Part shown: one piece after another, positions 36,121 through 45,282 of the stretch
Layout of the letters: each line of letters opens with the position of its first letter
How positions within the stretch are numbered: position 1 is the first letter of the stretch
NCBI RefSeq assembly: GCF_001897285.1
Contig: NZ_MKSM01000078.1
Coordinates: 1 to 56,775, forward strand
DNA length: 56,775 bases
Reading direction: 5' to 3'
Source: Nitrobacter sp. 62-23
GTDB lineage: Bacteria > Pseudomonadota > Alphaproteobacteria > Rhizobiales > Xanthobacteraceae
Made by a program: the position numbers and the translations under genes
Notes under the pieces: model-generated
Seen by the model: only the letters and a program-made list of their open reading frames with translations
The model's database searches: none
What the model was told of the DNA's origin: nothing

Positions 36121-37253
36121 TCCCGATAGCCTTACCGTTCCTGGACGACGAGGAAGCGAACGCGGCTCGCGACGCTGTATTGTCAGGTTGGGTCTCGCAG
36201 GGCCCACAGGTCGCCGCGTTTGAGCACGAGTTCTGCGCTCTCGTGGGCGCTCCCTATGCGACCGCGGTTTCGAATTGCACGACCGCACTTCATCTCGCGC
36301 TGGCGGCCATCAACGTCGGCCCCGGTGACGAGGTCATCACGGCAAGCCATTCGTTTATCGCAACCGCGAACAGTGTGAGGTACTGCGGAGCGACGCCGGT
36401 CTTTGTCGATGTCGATCCCGACACCTACAATATCGACCCGCTCAAGGTCGCGGAGGCAATTACACCGCGCACTCGCGCCATTATTGCCGTTCACCAGATG
36501 GGCATGCCTTGCGACCTTCCGGCCTTGGTGGCGCTTGCGCGCCAGCATAACCTGGTGCTGATCGAGGACGCGGCCTGCGCAGCCGGCAGCGAAATCCGCG
36601 TGAACGGGAGCTGGGAGCGGATCGGTAAGGCGCACGGCCAGATCACATGCTTTTCCTTTCATCCAAGAAAGGTCATAACCACCGGCGAAGGCGGCATGCT
36701 GACCACCTCGGAGCCGGAATTCGACCGCAAGTTCAAACTGCTGAGGCAGCACGCCATGAGCGTGCCGGACACGGTTCGGCACGGCGCGTCGCAGGTCATC
36801 TTCGAACAGTATCTCGACGTCGGCTTTAATTATCGGATGACCGATATGCAGGCGGCCATCGGTCGCAAACAGCTCAAGAAGCTCGATGACATCGTTACCC
36901 GACGCCGGGCGCTGGCTGCAACATACGCAGAAATGCTCGGCAATATCGAAGGACTGCGTCTCCCCTTCGAGCCGGATTGGGCCCGCTCGAACTGGCAAAG
37001 CTACTGCGTGCGCTTGCCGGATCATGTCGATCAGAGAGAAATCATGCAGGCTATGCTCGATCAGGGCATCGCAACGCGGCGCGGAATCATGTGCTCACAC
37101 CGGGAGCCAGCCTATGCAGGCGAGAAGCCGCGCCATGATTTACGACAGTCAGAACTTGCGCAGGATCATTCCATCCTGCTTCCAATATACGCCCAAATGA
37201 CTCACGAAGATCAAACTCGCGTGGCAGATGCGGTAAAGACCGAGCTCCGCTAG
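36117..37253 (+). CDS. DegT/DnrJ/EryC1-family sugar aminotransferase, second copy
   Basis: A 378-residue PLP aminotransferase. The GTG start at 36117 overlaps the epimerase stop (GTGA) and has AGGAGG at 36101-36106. The N-terminus IPIALPFLDDEEANAARDAV is of the ArnB/PseC/PglE-like type that usually aminates C4 of 4-keto-6-deoxysugars. Lys185 in FSFHPRKVITTGEGGM holds PLP; EDAACAAGSEI is the Asp-containing cofactor segment. It differs clearly from the aminotransferase at 33.9 kb, so two different amino positions or two sugars are likely. A candidate product is a 4-amino-4,6-dideoxysugar, the kind of substrate used by N-formyltransferases such as that at 7.6 kb. Confidence 0.92.
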   Translation: MIPIALPFLDDEEANAARDAVLSGWVSQGPQVAAFEHEFCALVGAPYATAVSNCTTALHLALAAINVGPGDEVITASHSFIATANSVRYCGATPVFVDVDPDTYNIDPLKVAEAITPRTRAIIAVHQMGMPCDLPALVALARQHNLVLIEDAACAAGSEIRVNGSWERIGKAHGQITCFSFHPRKVITTGEGGMLTTSEPEFDRKFKLLRQHAMSVPDTVRHGASQVIFEQYLDVGFNYRMTDMQAAIGRKQLKKLDDIVTRRRALAATYAEMLGNIEGLRLPFEPDWARSNWQSYCVRLPDHVDQREIMQAMLDQGIATRRGIMCSHREPAYAGEKPRHDLRQSELAQDHSILLPIYAQMTHEDQTRVADAVKTELR

Positions 37254-37312
37254 CTGCTAATGAACTCATTATCGATACGCTGCAGATCCACGAGATTTGG
37301 AAGTTGGAGCCC

Positions 37313-38290
37313 ATGCCAAAGGTCGATATTGTGGTTCCTTGCTACAATTACGGACGGTTCCTGACCGCGTGTGTGAAGAGCGCTCTGGAACAATCCGTCC
37401 GCGATATTCGCGTCCTTATTATTGATGATGCCTCAACAGACGATTCTCTGATTGTCGCCAAGGAACTCGCCCGCGACGACCCTCGCGTGAGCGTCATCGC
37501 GCACTCACAAAACAAGGGGCACATCGAAACATATAACGAGGGGATTGCTTGGGCGGCCGCTGACTATTTTCTGCTATTATCGGCTGACGACATGTTGGTT
37601 GCCGGCGCGCTCCAACGGGCCACACAAATCATGGATGAAAATGCAGATGTCGTGCTTACACACGGCGATTGCATCGCGTGGCGTGATGATCAACCACTCC
37701 CTGTCGTCGAGCAAGCACATGATTACACATGGAAACGTCACGACCTGATCTTCGAAATGTGCGGAACTGCAGTGAATTTGGTTCCGACCCCAACAGCGAT
37801 CGGGCGAACGAAAACTCAAAAGGCAGTCGGCGGCTATCGAGCATCGCTACCCCATGCGGGGGATTTGGAAATGTGGCTTCGCTATGCGGCGCATGGCTCG
37901 GTAGCCCAAATCAGCGCAGTCCAGGCCATTTACCGAAAGCATGCCGCTGCCATGTCCAACAGCTATTACAAAAGAATGTTGTTGGACTACCGACAATGCC
38001 AACAGGCTTTCGATAGCTTCTTTGACGAATACCACGCTCGACTGACAGATTCTTCCTACTTGCGTCGCGTAACAGCTCAGACATTGGCCAAGCGCATGTT
38101 CCGCAATGGGATCGGCGTATTTCGACGCGGGCATATCGTTGAGGGGATTCAACTCGTCCGCGCAGCAGCTGCTGTTGGCTATCAGTCAGTACGCGTGGCT
38201 GCGCTTCGGAAGCCTCCCGCTAATACTAAATCGGCACTTCCCGATGGGCACCAAACACCCGGGCAAGCAGGGGCACATCATGAAGGATGA
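37313..38290 (+). CDS. Family 2 glycosyltransferase
   Basis: A 325-residue GT-A enzyme: VDIVVPCYNYGRFLTACVKS, IDDASTDDS, NKGHIETYNEGI and LLLSADDMLV (the DxD-like metal site). GGYRASLPHAGDLEMWLRYA is the usual acceptor-side motif. I use ATG 37313 (MPKVDIVV); a TTG at 37304 is the longest option. Its 3' end overlaps the next glycosyltransferase gene by 11 bases. This gene and those following to 42.8 kb look more AT-rich by eye than the aminotransferase genes before them, which suggests a different origin for this part of the cluster. Confidence 0.9.
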   Translation: MPKVDIVVPCYNYGRFLTACVKSALEQSVRDIRVLIIDDASTDDSLIVAKELARDDPRVSVIAHSQNKGHIETYNEGIAWAAADYFLLLSADDMLVAGALQRATQIMDENADVVLTHGDCIAWRDDQPLPVVEQAHDYTWKRHDLIFEMCGTAVNLVPTPTAIGRTKTQKAVGGYRASLPHAGDLEMWLRYAAHGSVAQISAVQAIYRKHAAAMSNSYYKRMLLDYRQCQQAFDSFFDEYHARLTDSSYLRRVTAQTLAKRMFRNGIGVFRRGHIVEGIQLVRAAAAVGYQSVRVAALRKPPANTKSALPDGHQTPGQAGAHHEG

Positions 38291-39308
38291 TCGACCACTA
38301 GAATCTGCAGGTGGCAACATCACACCATTAGTTAGCATCATAATGTGTGCCTACAATGCAGGAGAATATCTTCGTGCGTCGCTCGTAAGTATCTTGACCC
38401 AGACGTATCAGAACCTGGATATCGTTATTATCGATGATGGCAGTACCGACGATTCCTTCGCATCCATTACTGATCTGCTGACCGACCGTCGTATTCGGGT
38501 TTTCCATCAGGAGAACGCCACCCGACCCGTCGCTCTGAATCGCGCATTGGACCTTATTCGTGGGGATTTCTATGCAATTCAAGACGGCGACGATATTAGC
38601 CATCCCACTCGTATTGAAAAGCAAGTCCGCGCCATGCTCAGCCAGCCACAGGTGGCTGCCGTCTTCTGCGGAAATGAGCTAATTATTAACGACAGGTCGA
38701 TAGCGCCCACGTTTGCCGCGAAAGATACAGATGAGTGCAAACGCTTGATAGACGCATTTAGCATGCCGGCGCATGATCCAACCGGAATGTTTCGACTATC
38801 GCTTGTCAAGAATTTTCGATATCAACAAGATCTACAATATGTTGAGGCATTCGACTACATTCTGCGAGTCGGAGAGCAACACCCCATGATCGTATTGGGC
38901 GAATGTTTGTACGGCTATCGGATTCTTTGGAGTTCTGTTACCCGGCGCGATCCTGCAAGACGCGTTAAATTTGTCGCTGAGGCGATGAAACAGGCCTGCG
39001 ATCGACGCGGCAAAGAGCATCATCAAGATACTGCGGGGCGGTCGGGATTAAGGTCTCAAAATAGTATATTGGACAATAATTTAGCAGCCCATTTTATGGA
39101 AAGCGTTTTGGATCAACGCAAGATCGGCAACTACTGGGGAGCATTCAAAGCAGGCATGGAATGCGCCAGATTACATCCGCTTGACGCGCATTATTATAAA
39201 GCGCTGATTTACGCCATAGCACCCTTGAACGTTATTTTTTTCATTCGCGATAAAAGGTCACGTCAGCACAAACCAGGAAGAGCGAAAGCTTATTTCAGTG
39301 GAACTTAA
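38280..39308 (+). CDS. Family 2 glycosyltransferase
   Basis: A 342-residue GT-A enzyme with VSIIMCAYNAGEYLRASLVS, IIDDGSTDDSF, and FYAIQDGDDISHPTR holding the metal-binding Asp residues. The start chosen is ATG 38280, 11 bases before the stop of the preceding gene, with AGGGG at a good distance; the ORF extends another 58 codons upstream only as an overlap. It should add a later sugar of the repeat unit. It lies 14 bases before the polymerase-like gene. Confidence 0.9.
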   Translation: MKDDRPLESAGGNITPLVSIIMCAYNAGEYLRASLVSILTQTYQNLDIVIIDDGSTDDSFASITDLLTDRRIRVFHQENATRPVALNRALDLIRGDFYAIQDGDDISHPTRIEKQVRAMLSQPQVAAVFCGNELIINDRSIAPTFAAKDTDECKRLIDAFSMPAHDPTGMFRLSLVKNFRYQQDLQYVEAFDYILRVGEQHPMIVLGECLYGYRILWSSVTRRDPARRVKFVAEAMKQACDRRGKEHHQDTAGRSGLRSQNSILDNNLAAHFMESVLDQRKIGNYWGAFKAGMECARLHPLDAHYYKALIYAIAPLNVIFFIRDKRSRQHKPGRAKAYFSGT

Positions 39309-39322
39309 CATAAATGATCTAG

Positions 39323-40699
39323 ATGCATGACGGACGAGGGACTCGTCTTATGAGGGCGGCACAGCTTCATTCGCAACGACCGTGGAGCCGCACAAAGCAG
39401 CCTCAAGCACGCCCAGTCGCGGCAAGCGGCAAAGAGACTCTACTAAAATTCTTAATTGTCCTTCTGTGTCTGCCTGAAGGCCTCTCATTCTTTATAGGTG
39501 ATTTCCGCCTTTCATTAGCTAGGCTCCTCATTATTCCACTGACGATCGACGCAATAGCACAATACCTTCGGCGTCCTTCCAAAGTCTTCGTGCCGTCAGA
39601 TGCGTTCGCTGTTGCTGCGGGGCTCTGGATGATGCTCGCCGCGATTATTATCCAAGGACCAGCTGCCGGGCTGAAGAGCGGCGGCATTATGGCATTAGAG
39701 TTTAGCGGCCCTTATTTTATTTTTAGGACTTTATTAAGCCCTGTAGATAGCAGCGTCCGGATCATAGCGTTCACAAGCAAACTACTCCTGGTGATCGTGG
39801 CGATTGCTGTGCTGGACCCTCTTACAAACAAACCTTTTACGTATGAATTCATAAAGGCAATTACCGGGTATACGATACCTGATTACGAGTGGGCCAAAGA
39901 AACACTTGCCGACACGCTGTACAGGAAGGGTGTCGCTCGTGCGATGGGGCCCTTTGAGCACTCAATCTTGTTTGGCGCATTCTGCGCCTGGGTTGGCACA
40001 CTGGCAATTTGTACTTTCCCCTCGCGATTTATCGGCTGGAGCACGGCGGCAATAGCGTTCGTTGGAATACTTGCTTCGCAAGCGCGAGGGCCACTAGTCG
40101 CCTACGCACTTTCGTTGGGACTTACCACTTTTTACTACGTTTGCAGTCGCTTCTCCGCCAGGTGGAAATTACTGGGTGCATTGTTCTCGATTGGCTTCGT
40201 TTTTCTTAGCCTCAGTTCTTCGAGCCCTCTTGCTACCATAATGAACCTTAGTGGCATCGATCCCGCAACACGGTGGAATCGAGAAGCAATATGGGCAGCC
40301 GTTGTTCCACTGTTAATGCAGCAATCTCCAATTTTCGGCTTGGGCATGGATGTCGATTGGGATTGGTACAGTTATGGACTTTATGGCCCAAGCGTCGATT
40401 CCATGTGGCTCAGAATTGCCATGACTATGGGAATACCCGCCAGCTTTTTGGTATTATTCACAATGATCGGAGCATATTGGAAGGGCTCGCTCGATCGGTC
40501 TCCGTATCTCTCTCTTGAAGAACGGCGTTTATCAGTAGCCCTTGGTATAATCACTGTCTCCTCAATATTTATCGGATTTACTGTTCATTTTTGGGGTACG
40601 TGTTGGGTCTTTTTGGGAATTTTTGCTGGCATGCGCGCGAGTTTGGTGGAAATAAACATTTGTCGGAGCAGAACCACACGTGTGGCTGTTGAGAAATGA
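39323..40699 (+). CDS. Wzy-type O-antigen/exopolysaccharide polymerase
   Basis: A 458-residue polytopic membrane protein with about ten hydrophobic segments and a long periplasmic loop. The segment GILASQARGPLVAYALSLG is the arginine-containing loop typical of the O-antigen ligase/polymerase (Wzy_C) family. It would join flipped repeat units at the periplasmic face. Two starts are possible: ATG 39323, or ATG 39350 with GAGGG before it. It overlaps the start of the beta-helix gene by 4 bases, so synthesis of the two is coupled. No chain-length regulator gene is next to it. Confidence 0.85.
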   Translation: MHDGRGTRLMRAAQLHSQRPWSRTKQPQARPVAASGKETLLKFLIVLLCLPEGLSFFIGDFRLSLARLLIIPLTIDAIAQYLRRPSKVFVPSDAFAVAAGLWMMLAAIIIQGPAAGLKSGGIMALEFSGPYFIFRTLLSPVDSSVRIIAFTSKLLLVIVAIAVLDPLTNKPFTYEFIKAITGYTIPDYEWAKETLADTLYRKGVARAMGPFEHSILFGAFCAWVGTLAICTFPSRFIGWSTAAIAFVGILASQARGPLVAYALSLGLTTFYYVCSRFSARWKLLGALFSIGFVFLSLSSSSPLATIMNLSGIDPATRWNREAIWAAVVPLLMQQSPIFGLGMDVDWDWYSYGLYGPSVDSMWLRIAMTMGIPASFLVLFTMIGAYWKGSLDRSPYLSLEERRLSVALGIITVSSIFIGFTVHFWGTCWVFLGIFAGMRASLVEINICRSRTTRVAVEK

Positions 40700-41856
40700 T
40701 TCGCCCAAGATCTGAGGCTCGGAGGAAAGCTGTCCATCTATCCTCGTTGGCGAGTCTCGCAACGCAGTTTATCCTCTTGGGAGCAGCTTTAGCTACGGTT
40801 GATCCTTGTAGCGCCAGCGTAAAGAAGAACGGGTCTGCTGCCAATTCAGGAGACAAGGTTTCAGCAGTGATCCGCGCGGGACCATTCGAGGATAGCAGCA
40901 ATAAAAAGAATTATATCTCTCCTCCGCTCAGCGGTGAGTACGCATACCACGCGATCCTTGCCGCATCCGCAGAGGGAAATAGCATTGAACAGACGCAGAA
41001 AACGCCAAATGATGCTGCTTGTATTCTGTCGACTTATAGCGCTTGCGACTACCCCAACTCCACAAACACTGGCGTCCCCTCAGGCATTTCGTTGACCAAG
41101 CTGACAACTAATGACGATTGCCTTGTGGTCTCCGTTGACAATACCATAATCGATGGAATGCACATTACTGGTTGCATTGATGTCGAAGCGAACAACGTGA
41201 CGATTCAGAATTCACACGTAACCGCAACGGCACAAATATGGTGGGCGATCAAATACGGCAGTTCGAAACCAAATGTCACCGGCCTCAGGATCTTGCATGT
41301 CAAAATCGATAGCATCCCTGGAAAGGGGCCGGCCGCAGAGGGCGGATATGCATATGGGATAAGCTCTCAAGGAACGGGCTCGCTCGAGGTAGGATATAGT
41401 GACATCTCTGGCTTCAAAGACGGTATCAACATTGCTCACGGACTTGTTCACAATAACTGGATCCACGATTTATCGAAATATACTGGCGCGCACACTCAAG
41501 GAATATATCTATGGAAGGCTCCTGCAGGCGCTACCTTGGTCATCAAGCACAATACCATCACTGACTTAGTTCAAAATTCGACCGCAGCAATCTTTATGAA
41601 AGAGGGGCTGGGCATTCATGATGTGACGATCGAAGACAATTGGCTGGCGGGCGGTTCATTCACTCTCTATGGCGGCGGGGCCGATGCAAAGAACATCCGA
41701 GTCTTCAACAATAAATTTTCAACTGAAATAGCACCAAAAGGGGGACAATTTGGTGCTATTTCTTATTGGTCGACGAAAAATTCGGGCAATAGCTGGAGCG
41801 GTAACATCTGGGCGAATGGCCCAAAAGCGGGTCGAACCGTTACCCCGGCTTATTAG
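40696..41856 (+). CDS. Sec-exported right-handed beta-helix protein
   Basis: A 386-residue protein with an N-terminal signal-like segment (LSSLASLATQFILLGAALAT, about 15-35) and a beta-helix of pectate-lyase type: VDNTIIDGMHITGCIDV, NNVTIQNSHVTAT, LVHNNWIHDLSKY and LVIKHNTITDLVQN. The C-terminal IWANGPKAGRTV resembles the end of the N-terminal domain of the type I-exported protein at 25.7-28.8 kb, so the two are paralogues sent out by different routes. Its ATG overlaps the polymerase stop (ATGA). A role as lyase, hydrolase or epimerase acting on the same polymer in the periplasm is a good hypothesis; the catalytic residues are not identified. Confidence 0.85.
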   Translation: MIRPRSEARRKAVHLSSLASLATQFILLGAALATVDPCSASVKKNGSAANSGDKVSAVIRAGPFEDSSNKKNYISPPLSGEYAYHAILAASAEGNSIEQTQKTPNDAACILSTYSACDYPNSTNTGVPSGISLTKLTTNDDCLVVSVDNTIIDGMHITGCIDVEANNVTIQNSHVTATAQIWWAIKYGSSKPNVTGLRILHVKIDSIPGKGPAAEGGYAYGISSQGTGSLEVGYSDISGFKDGINIAHGLVHNNWIHDLSKYTGAHTQGIYLWKAPAGATLVIKHNTITDLVQNSTAAIFMKEGLGIHDVTIEDNWLAGGSFTLYGGGADAKNIRVFNNKFSTEIAPKGGQFGAISYWSTKNSGNSWSGNIWANGPKAGRTVTPAY

Positions 41857-41942
41857 GCATGCAGTAAGTTAAGCTCATTTACTCAGATTATATTCATTCG
41901 CATTTTTATTTTGCTTTTCGCGGTTCTTTTATCAGGACAGGC

Positions 41943-42782
41943 ATGATCTCGATCGTCGTTCCCGCCCATAACGAAGGTTCAGTTATTGCCCGAACGCTAG
42001 GCGCGTGGGCCGGCCAGAGTTCAGAAAGCATTGAAGTTGTTGTCGTATGCAATGGATGTACGGATGACACTGCGAGCATAGCTCGACGGTTTAGTCCAAT
42101 GGCGCGTGTTGTCGAGACTGAGGTCGCGAACAAAATCCATGCTCTAAACCTCGGCGACCAAGTCGCAAGCGGCTTTCCACGAATCTACATTGACGCCGAT
42201 ATTGTTATTACTGTTGAAGCTATTATCGCCTTGGCGCAACGCCTCGAAGAAGGCGAGGTGCTGGCGGTAGCGCCGACGGCAGACATCAATTTGGCAAAAT
42301 GCTCACTACTCGTTCAAAAATACTATGAAATTCGCTCCAAGCTGCCTTCGTCAAAGGAGGGAATTGGCGGCTCTGGTGTTTATGCTTTGTCTGAAACTGG
42401 ACGCAGCCGCTTTTCGTCGTTTCCTGATGTCATTGCCGATGACATTTATGTCCGTCACCTATTTAAGCCGGCAGAGCGGGAAACCTTACCATTCGTTAAA
42501 TCCACCGTGTTTCCACCACGGACGATCGCACAGCTAATCAAAGTCAGGACGCGTGCTTACGCTGGAATAGATGAACTTGACCGTGTCTTCCCCCTCCTTC
42601 GAGCAAATGAAGGGAAGCCGAATAATCGAGCTATCATCGGGCTTTTCAGAAATGCAAGCTTATGGCCTGGGCTATTGATCTATTGTTACGTTAATATCGT
42701 AGCTCGATTTAGATCTCGCTTTCGCCCAAGAATAGCATCCCATATTTGGCAACGAGATGAAACATCGCGTCGTAACGTCTAG
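41943..42782 (+). CDS. Family 2 glycosyltransferase
   Basis: A 279-residue GT-A enzyme starting MISIVVPAHNEGSVIARTLG, with VVVCNGCTDDTASIA and PRIYIDADIVITVEA giving the metal site. AGGACAGGC before the ATG is a good ribosome-binding site. It closes the plus-strand cluster and converges with a Gfo/Idh gene 85 bases further on. It is slightly short for the family, lacking C-terminal membrane helices apart from a hydrophobic part around WPGLLIYCYVNIVARF. Confidence 0.88.
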   Translation: MISIVVPAHNEGSVIARTLGAWAGQSSESIEVVVVCNGCTDDTASIARRFSPMARVVETEVANKIHALNLGDQVASGFPRIYIDADIVITVEAIIALAQRLEEGEVLAVAPTADINLAKCSLLVQKYYEIRSKLPSSKEGIGGSGVYALSETGRSRFSSFPDVIADDIYVRHLFKPAERETLPFVKSTVFPPRTIAQLIKVRTRAYAGIDELDRVFPLLRANEGKPNNRAIIGLFRNASLWPGLLIYCYVNIVARFRSRFRPRIASHIWQRDETSRRNV

Positions 42783-42867
42783 TTTGGATTGTGTTTGACT
42801 ATCTTTGGTGTTGACCTATGGGAGTTCTCGAGTGCCGGCGGTCGAGGACCACTTCATTGTCGATCAC

Positions 42868-44187
42868 TCAATGCTTGTGCATGCTGATCAGGAACGCGTC
42901 GATGCGCTGTTGCAGCCAGTTTGGCTCGCCAAAGTTGGCATAATTAATCCGCGAAGCTAGAGTTTCCGGGCGAGGCTCGCTTGGTTCGAAGGTCGTCTCG
43001 AGCCGGTAGGCAGCGTTCGCTATCCCTGCCCGTTGGATTGCGAGGGTCAGTTCGGTTAAATGGAGTGTAAAGGCATGCGAGGGAAACGAGGGGCGGCCGG
43101 TCGCGATCGCATCGGCCAGTTCAGCGATCCCGAGAACCTTATCCTGCTGACCGAGTTCCCGGAGTTTCAGTGTGCGAAAAACTTCACCAAGCTTCCACCA
43201 TTTGATTTTGGGCTGCACGCCGCAGTTTGCGGATCCCGGAGGTGGCAAACATAGCAAAGGCAGCTTCCGGCCCCTCACGCCGAATAGCCACTGCAAGAAT
43301 GAGTTGCGCCGCACACTCATCGCCTTGCGAGCGTTGAGGCTAAGCTGACTGAACCGTTCTAGATAGACTGGGCATCGATAATCCCGATATGTATCGGCTG
43401 AAATCATGCCCTTATTGCCAAAGACCCGCATACGATGATCGTAGGGAGCTCCGATCGAACAGGTGACACGTCCAACGACGCCGCTTTTGAAGTTAAGGCA
43501 GGCGACGGAGAAATCGGGGGTGTTAGGAGGATCCAGCGGCTTGTTCGTCTTATCGGGCAGCGTTTGCTTGGAGAACGCAGTCACGCTTTCAACGGGGCCA
43601 AAAATTGCGCATAGCCAAGTCAAATGGTAGCCGACATGCTCGAACGTACATCCCGCTTCGTATTCATGCAAATAGGGCCACGGCGCGCCAGTACGGCTGC
43701 GCCAATCCTCAGGGTGCATTAGATAGATGACGTTGTCGTCAAACTCTGCGTAAACTGTACGTACATCTCCGACCGCGCCGTCGCGCACCGCCTTCCACAT
43801 CGTCTGTGTGGTGTCGCCGAGCGCGTTCGACGGCGCACTGGAAAGCCGCAGACCTTTCGATTCCGCGAGATCGAAAAGCTCGCGCGCTTGGTCCATGTCG
43901 GTGACAAGGGGTTTTTCGGAATAAACGTGCTTACCCGCGTTCAGTGCCGTGCGTGTCACTTCATAGTGACTCCTGATGCTGGTGAGGTTGATAACGACGC
44001 CGATCTCGGGATCAGCGAGCAGCGCATCATTCGAAGCGTAGGCCTTCAATTCGTAGAAAGCGGCGGCTCGATCCCGCCGTAACGCATCGATGTCCGCAAT
44101 ACCGGCAATGACAAGGCCTGGATAACGATTCCAGGTCGCCATGTAATGATCGAACACATAGCCGCATCCGATGATGCCGATTTTCAT
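42868..44187 (-). CDS. Gfo/Idh/MocA-family oxidoreductase
   Basis: A 439-residue sugar dehydrogenase. The Rossmann motif IGIIGCGYVFDHYM and the catalytic EKP in GKHVYSEKPLVTDM are intact, and FEHVGYHLTWLCAIFGPVES holds the usual His. It is longer than most members (about 350) through a C-terminal insertion of about 70 residues (VRRNSFLQWLFGVRGRKLPL and on). It is second in a two-gene minus-strand unit and runs opposite to the main cluster. The substrate is unknown; an oxidised sugar for the same glycan is the likely role. Confidence 0.85.
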   Translation of the reverse strand: MKIGIIGCGYVFDHYMATWNRYPGLVIAGIADIDALRRDRAAAFYELKAYASNDALLADPEIGVVINLTSIRSHYEVTRTALNAGKHVYSEKPLVTDMDQARELFDLAESKGLRLSSAPSNALGDTTQTMWKAVRDGAVGDVRTVYAEFDDNVIYLMHPEDWRSRTGAPWPYLHEYEAGCTFEHVGYHLTWLCAIFGPVESVTAFSKQTLPDKTNKPLDPPNTPDFSVACLNFKSGVVGRVTCSIGAPYDHRMRVFGNKGMISADTYRDYRCPVYLERFSQLSLNARKAMSVRRNSFLQWLFGVRGRKLPLLCLPPPGSANCGVQPKIKWWKLGEVFRTLKLRELGQQDKVLGIAELADAIATGRPSFPSHAFTLHLTELTLAIQRAGIANAAYRLETTFEPSEPRPETLASRINYANFGEPNWLQQRIDAFLISMHKH

Positions 44188-44214
44188 TCGTGTTTCCTCT
44201 GACTTTTGAGTGTT

Positions 44215-45282
44215 TCAAATGAAACGCCTCGCCGACTCGTCGAGGAGTTCTGCAGCAAGCAGAGAACGCGTCAAAGGAGAAACCGGGCTTTCCACAAGTC
44301 CGGTCGCGACGCAACGCGCGGCTTCGTCAGCTTGGTAGTGATAACCGTTACCTTGATAAGGGCTAACTACACTGCGATTCCGCGCGGAATTAATTACGGA
44401 TAAGATCCCATGGAGCCGTTGTTGAGCACCTTGGGCTAACATAGACTCGCGTAAGGTCGAAAATCGTCCGTGTGAGTTGAGCCGCTTTACGGGGGCCGCG
44501 CGCGCCACTCGAAAGCGGAACGGTCTATAGATGGGCGGGGAGACCAGCAGGCGCCCCTTGTCGCCGGCTATCTCGATATCGTTCCTGAGCGGAGCCCGCA
44601 GACTTGCCTGCAATGTCGAAAGCGCCCCAGAATCGTGACGCAGTATTACGACGCAATCCTCGTCGACGTTCCAAGATCCGATATGGCCGGCCGCCCCAAC
44701 AACCCGAGCAGGACCCAGGAGGGCAAGCGCCCATGCTAACGGGTAGACCAAGCGATGACGGAGCGCGCCGCCACCCAAAGCAGCATTGAATTGATTGTCG
44801 CTGTGGGAGGGAATATTGGAGGTGCCGAAGCTTCCGCTGAAACTGCGAACTTCTCCAACGAGACCGCCTTTCAATACCTCCTGCATTCGGTCTGCTATCG
44901 GCAAGTGTAGATTCCAGAGCCCCTCCATACAAAAGAGACCTGCATCCCGCGCGGCGGCCACAATCAACCGTGCATCATCCGCGGAGGCCGCGAGCGGTTT
45001 CTCGATCAACGCGTGTTTGCCGGAGGCAAAAGCGCGAAGCGCATGTTCTCTATGGAGGGACGGCGGCGTAGCTATGAAAACGGCATCGACGCCATCAGCA
45101 AGCGCTTCGTCCCAGTTTCTAGCTGCTTCCGGAATCGCGAGTTCACGTGCAAAAGTACGCGTGTTGTCGAAATTTCTGGAATAGACGCGTTTTACACCGC
45201 AACGAGTGGAGAAACGAAGTCCAAGTACGAATTTCCTAGCAGCGAACCCTGCCCCGATCACTCCCCAATTGAACATTCGCAA
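44215..45282 (-). CDS. Gfo/Idh/MocA-family oxidoreductase
   Basis: A 355-residue NAD(P)-dependent sugar dehydrogenase with NWGVIGAGFAARKFVLGL at the N-terminus, VFIATPPSLHREHALRAF and EKP in GKHALIEKPLAASAD. GLFCMEGLWNLHLPIADRMQ is of the trans-1,2-dihydrobenzenediol dehydrogenase/glucose-fructose oxidoreductase-like subgroup. It lies 27 bases upstream of the second Gfo/Idh gene in the same direction; the two are clearly paralogous but of different subgroups. It diverges from the deacetylase gene, sharing a 420-base control region. Confidence 0.85.
   Translation of the reverse strand: MRMFNWGVIGAGFAARKFVLGLRFSTRCGVKRVYSRNFDNTRTFARELAIPEAARNWDEALADGVDAVFIATPPSLHREHALRAFASGKHALIEKPLAASADDARLIVAAARDAGLFCMEGLWNLHLPIADRMQEVLKGGLVGEVRSFSGSFGTSNIPSHSDNQFNAALGGGALRHRLVYPLAWALALLGPARVVGAAGHIGSWNVDEDCVVILRHDSGALSTLQASLRAPLRNDIEIAGDKGRLLVSPPIYRPFRFRVARAAPVKRLNSHGRFSTLRESMLAQGAQQRLHGILSVINSARNRSVVSPYQGNGYHYQADEAARCVATGLVESPVSPLTRSLLAAELLDESARRFI

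Noticed and set aside
39323-40699. Polytopic membrane protein considered as the missing exosortase
   Set aside because: The arginine-containing SQARGPLVAY loop, the length of 458 residues and the number of membrane segments fit a Wzy polymerase. The Cys and Arg/His signature of exosortases was not found.
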